From JAJTFW01 sp031411335 (GTDB lineage: Bacteria > Bacteroidota > Bacteroidia > AKYH767-A > OLB10), in contig JANOAX010000092.1 of assembly GCA_031411335.1 (NCBI GenBank), positions 1 through 7,137 on the forward strand: DNA of 7,137 bases, given 5' to 3'. Both the position numbers and the translations under genes were made by a program. Position 1 is the stretch's first letter. The number at the start of each line of letters is the position of its first letter. The notes beneath the pieces are model-generated. The model searched no databases and was not told where the DNA came from. It saw only the letters and a list, made by a program, of their open reading frames with translations. Shown here in pieces: positions 7,051-7,137 of the stretch.

Positions 7051-7137
7051 TTGGGGTTGAAGTATACTCAGAAAGAGAAAATACAGATCCAGTTAAAATT
7101 GCTCGTAATGCGATTGACCATGCCAAAAAACAAGGGT
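6861..7137. repeat. 95-bp perfect inverted repeat at the window edge
   Basis: Bases 6861-6955 and 7043-7137 are exact reverse complements over 95 bp, with an 87-bp spacer (6956-7042). After one mismatch (6956 C against 7042 A), the match continues for six more bases to 6962/7036. The left arm is genuine ffh coding sequence in its expected place. The right arm is the same ffh segment in the opposite orientation, and it ends exactly at the last base. It is far more likely a chimeric fold-back than a biological repeat. Confidence 0.95.
7051..7137. other. Probable artefactual fold-back tail
   Basis: These bases repeat the ffh coding strand (codons for EQIGVEVYSERENTDPVKIARNAIDHAKKQG) in the opposite orientation to the gene. 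On the minus strand they contribute 14 open codons (7051-7092) that match no Ffh sequence, preceded by an in-frame TAA (7093-7095). The segment should not be treated as genomic context of ffh until confirmed by reads. Confidence 0.85.

Noticed and set aside
6861..7137. Inverted repeat as a mobile-element terminus, phase-variable inversion site or hairpin telomere
   Set aside because: Both arms are ffh coding sequence, there is no transposase, recombinase or target duplication, and the junction has the signature of microhomology-driven fold-back.

Overview
The window looks like an AT-rich piece of a Bacteroidota chromosome. The evidence is the proteins: a DUF4369-type thioredoxin-fold protein, a TPR–PD40–carboxypeptidase-regulatory–OmpA_C protein, a QueE with the GCDVGCHWCDVK cluster motif, and an Ffh with the GPRKKRVASGSG M-domain motif. 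Start codons also lack clear Shine-Dalgarno sequences, which is usual for that phylum. A genus cannot be given from sequence reading alone.

Layout. Bases 1-312 contain no convincing gene and carry the upstream region of the first gene. A single plus-strand gene (313-1764) encodes an exported thioredoxin-like protein with a CGHC active site. It ends at a clear intrinsic terminator (1782-1818), which also lies at the end of the convergent minus-strand cluster. The rest of the window is one tightly packed minus-strand gene row, read from right to left: ffh (truncated at its 5' end), folD, queE, a PorE-like OmpA-family gene, and a DUF4184 membrane-protein gene. The gaps are 19 nt, a 14-nt overlap, 20 nt and 1 nt, so co-transcription is likely.

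How the genes work together. The row is mostly housekeeping: Ffh targets membrane proteins co-translationally, FolD makes one-carbon folates, and QueE makes the 7-deazaguanine precursor of queuosine. The OmpA-type protein is an envelope protein predicted to hold onto peptidoglycan. The last gene is a multipass membrane protein of unknown function. No shared pathway is evident; tight packing is the main link.

The most unusual structure is at the right edge. Bases 7043-7137 are a perfect 95-bp reverse complement of 6861-6955, separated by 87 bp, and the repeat runs exactly to the last base. The junction falls in a short imperfect inverted homology inside ffh. This is best explained as a fold-back chimera at a contig end, as arises in multiple displacement amplification or library preparation, and not as biology. 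It removes the N domain and P-loop of ffh. I found no convincing undescribed biological system here.
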